This document shows positions 5,803 to 6,724 of a stretch of DNA of 6,724 nucleotides, one piece after another. Origin of the DNA: Aeriscardovia sp. (GTDB lineage Bacteria; Actinomycetota; Actinomycetes; Actinomycetales; Bifidobacteriaceae); assembly GCA_017538865.1 (NCBI GenBank), contig JAFYIA010000056.1:1-6724 (forward strand), written 5' to 3'. The notes under the pieces were generated by a model, which saw only the letters and a program-made list of their open reading frames with translations, was not told where the DNA came from and ran no database searches. Both the position numbers and the translations under genes were made by a program. Within the stretch, counting starts at the first letter, position 1. Each line of letters begins with the position of its first letter.

Positions 5803-6021
5803 ATGTCAAAAGATGGCGTGATAGAAGTCGAAGGGAAAGTCGTGGAGGCGCTGCCCAACGCGATGTTTCGAGTCGAGCTTGAAAACAAGCACGTAGTGCT
5901 CGCCACCATCTCAGGCAAAGTCAGGAAGAACTACATCCGCATTCTCCCCCAGGACAGGGTCGTAATCGAAATGAGCCCCTATGATCTGACCCGCGGCCGC
6001 ATCACTTATCGCTACAAGTAA
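5803..6021 (+). CDS. infA: Translation initiation factor IF-1
   Basis: IF-1 is a small OB-fold protein that binds the 30S A site and assists IF-2 and IF-3 during initiation. The 72-residue product is full length and nearly canonical: DGVIEVEGKVVEALPNAMFR (4-23), VELENKH, ISGKVRKNYIRILPQDRV (36-53) and SPYDLTRGRITYRYK (58-72). The ATG at 5803 follows GAGG with four bases between. rpmJ begins ten bases after its stop, so the two genes are almost surely cotranscribed. Elsewhere in Actinobacteria infA often follows map; here it follows adk. Confidence 0.98.
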   Translation: MSKDGVIEVEGKVVEALPNAMFRVELENKHVVLATISGKVRKNYIRILPQDRVVIEMSPYDLTRGRITYRYK

Positions 6022-6031
6022 GGGTAAACCC

Positions 6032-6145
6032 ATGAAAGTCAAACCAAGTGTCAAACGAATTTGCAGCCACTGCCGCATAATTCGCCGCCATGGAATAGTC
6101 ATGGTGATTTGTACCAATCCCCGCCACAAGCAGAGGCAGGGATAG
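6032..6145 (+). CDS. rpmJ: 50S ribosomal protein bL36, zinc-binding form
   Basis: bL36 is the smallest 50S protein and stabilises 23S rRNA near the peptidyl-transferase side. The gene encodes 37 residues: MKVKPSVKRICSHCRIIRRH followed by GIVMVICTNPRHKQRQG. The zinc ligands C11, C14, C27 and H32 are all present, so it is the zinc-binding form. AAGGG at 6020-6024 overlaps the infA stop and sits seven bases before the ATG. The infA-rpmJ-rpsM order is standard. After the stop comes a long structured gap before rpsM. Confidence 0.97.
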   Translation: MKVKPSVKRICSHCRIIRRHGIVMVICTNPRHKQRQG

Positions 6146-6282
6146 TCCTTTCGCATTTTGCGAAAATAAGGCATCAACCGCTTAAAGGTCCTTCCTTTTC
6201 GTACCTCAGGCACGGAGGCTTGAGCCGCCCAAAAGGGCGGAAGGTTGGTGCATGACCTCCGTCATACAGGAAAGACAACGAA
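6146..6282 (+). promoter_or_regulatory. Structured leader upstream of rpsM, candidate ribosomal-protein mRNA switch
   Basis: This gap is unusually long for rpmJ-rpsM and dense in complementary segments. Seen: hairpin P0, TTTCGCA/TGCGAAA (6149-6155 with 6159-6165, 3-nt loop); long-range stem P1, 6171-6179 with 6243-6251, nine pairs including one G-U; P2, 6180-6185 with 6220-6225, six pairs including one G-U; P3, CCGCCC/GGGCGG (6225-6230 with 6235-6240, AAAA loop; its first base is shared with P2); P4, ATGAC/GTCAT (6252-6256 with 6261-6265) with loop CTCC. CGGAGG (6213-6218) could also pair with CCTCCG (6256-6261). AGGA (6268-6271) is the likely rpsM ribosome binding site, 11 nt from the ATG. 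In E. coli, S4 represses this operon by binding a leader pseudoknot over rpsM; a similar role is inferred. Folding was done by eye. Confidence 0.6.
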
Positions 6283-6660
6283 ATGGCACGTCTTGCCGGA
6301 GTTGATATCCCCAACGGAAAAAGGATCGAGATAGCCCTCACCTATATTTACGGCATAGGGCGCACCCGCGCCAAGGAGACCCTGGAGGCTACAGGGGTGA
6401 ATCCCGACACCCGGGTGAAAGATCTTACCGAGGATCAGCTGATCACGCTGCGTGATTACTTAGAGAACCATTACAAGATAGAAGGGGATCTTCGCCGAGA
6501 GGTAGAAGCGGACATACGCCGCAAGATCCAAATCAATTGCTACCAGGGCCTTCGCTGGAGGCACCACCTCCCCGTGCGCGGCCAGCGCACCAAGACCAAC
6601 GCGCGCACCCGCAAGGGCGTCAGGCACACTGTGGCTGGCAAGAAGAAAGCCACAAAGTAA
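6283..6660 (+). CDS. rpsM: 30S ribosomal protein uS13
   Basis: uS13 sits in the 30S head, contacts P-site tRNA through its C-terminal tail and forms bridges to the 50S subunit. The 125-residue product has MARLAGVDIPNGKRIEIALT (1-20), YIYGIG (21-26), the EGDLRREVEADIRRK helix (67-81), and the basic tail VRGQRTKTNARTRKG (98-112), so identity is certain. The motif before the tail, normally GLRHRRGLPVRGQ, reads GLRWRHHLPVRGQ (89-101), with three unusual residues at 92, 94 and 95, and Asn85 replaces the common Gly before CYQG. The reading frame is unbroken, so these are substitutions. It follows the structured leader and may be coupled to it. Confidence 0.97.
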   Translation: MARLAGVDIPNGKRIEIALTYIYGIGRTRAKETLEATGVNPDTRVKDLTEDQLITLRDYLENHYKIEGDLRREVEADIRRKIQINCYQGLRWRHHLPVRGQRTKTNARTRKGVRHTVAGKKKATK

Positions 6661-6665
6661 TTTTT
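6630..6665 (+). terminator. Weak terminator-like hairpin at the end of rpsM
   Basis: TGTGGCT (6630-6636) and AGCCACA (6648-6654) form a perfect 7-bp stem with an 11-nt loop inside the last codons of rpsM, and five T follow at 6661-6665 after a six-base spacer. The spacer and loop are long for an efficient intrinsic terminator and rpsK follows at once, so it is at most an attenuator or a pause site. Confidence 0.25.
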
Positions 6666-6687
6666 AGCGATTGAGGAATGAGGATTC

Positions 6688-6724
6688 ATGGCTACTTCTA
6701 AACAATCTGTGCACAAGACCAAGC
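6688..6724 (+). CDS. rpsK: 30S ribosomal protein uS11, first 12 codons only
   Basis: Only MATSKQSVHKTK and one further base are inside the window. uS11 belongs to the 30S platform and follows rpsM in almost all bacteria; the start resembles the basic MA-x-KQ-x-x-x-K N-terminus of actinobacterial uS11. GAGGA (6673-6677) ten bases upstream, or AGGA (6681-6684) three bases upstream, could serve as ribosome binding site. An ATG at 6678 is in another frame. The call rests mainly on gene order, because the conserved core is outside the window. Confidence 0.8.
   Translation, partial: MATSKQSVHKTK

Noticed and set aside
6061..6255. Plus-strand frame of 64 codons through rpmJ and the rpsM leader
   Set aside because: It overlaps rpmJ out of frame, lacks a ribosome binding site, and the leader part is better explained by RNA helices.
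1..6724. Mobile element, CRISPR array, toxin-antitoxin or other defence system
   Set aside because: No long direct repeats, spacers, transposase or unknown gene was seen; all coding space is taken by conserved housekeeping genes.

Overview
The window is a continuous stretch of a bacterial chromosome carrying the 3' part of the spc ribosomal-protein cluster and the first genes of the alpha cluster, all on the plus strand. Gene order is rplX (5' end missing), rplE, rpsN (zinc type), rpsH, rplF, rplR, rpsE, rpmD, rplO, secY, adk, infA, rpmJ, rpsM, rpsK (only the first codons). Every complete gene is intact, with no frameshift, insertion sequence, prophage, CRISPR array or tRNA.

The organism is most likely a GC-rich member of the Actinomycetota. 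The evidence is the actinobacterial style of uS5 (long charged N-terminal extension), uL5, uL15 and IF1, a short-LID adenylate kinase of about 190 residues, the four-cysteine uS14, and adk placed directly after secY. The Adk and SecY N-termini recall Bifidobacteriaceae/Actinomycetales from memory, but no finer assignment is possible. Two traits are unusual for such a genome: heavy use of AGG/AGA (Arg) and ATA (Ile) codons even in ribosomal-protein genes, and replacements at normally near-invariant positions in uL5, uS5, uS13 and Adk.

Layout: positions 1-3748 are a tightly packed block of ribosomal-protein genes, mostly joined by ATGA, GTGA or TAATG overlaps; the only sizeable gap is 59 nt between rpsN and rpsH. 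A long hairpin with flanking A and T tracts (3747-3799) separates this block from secY-adk and could act as an internal terminator or attenuator. After adk a 72-nt gap precedes infA; map, often found here, is absent. infA and rpmJ are closely spaced. A 136-nt, highly structured non-coding leader (6146-6282) then precedes rpsM and is the best candidate for an undescribed element, probably an autoregulatory ribosomal-protein mRNA structure.

Functionally the window supplies large- and small-subunit ribosomal proteins, the membrane translocon channel, a nucleotide-balancing kinase and initiation factor IF1, i.e. growth-rate-linked housekeeping. I see no exotic accessory system; the interest lies in RNA-level regulation between genes and in lineage divergence.
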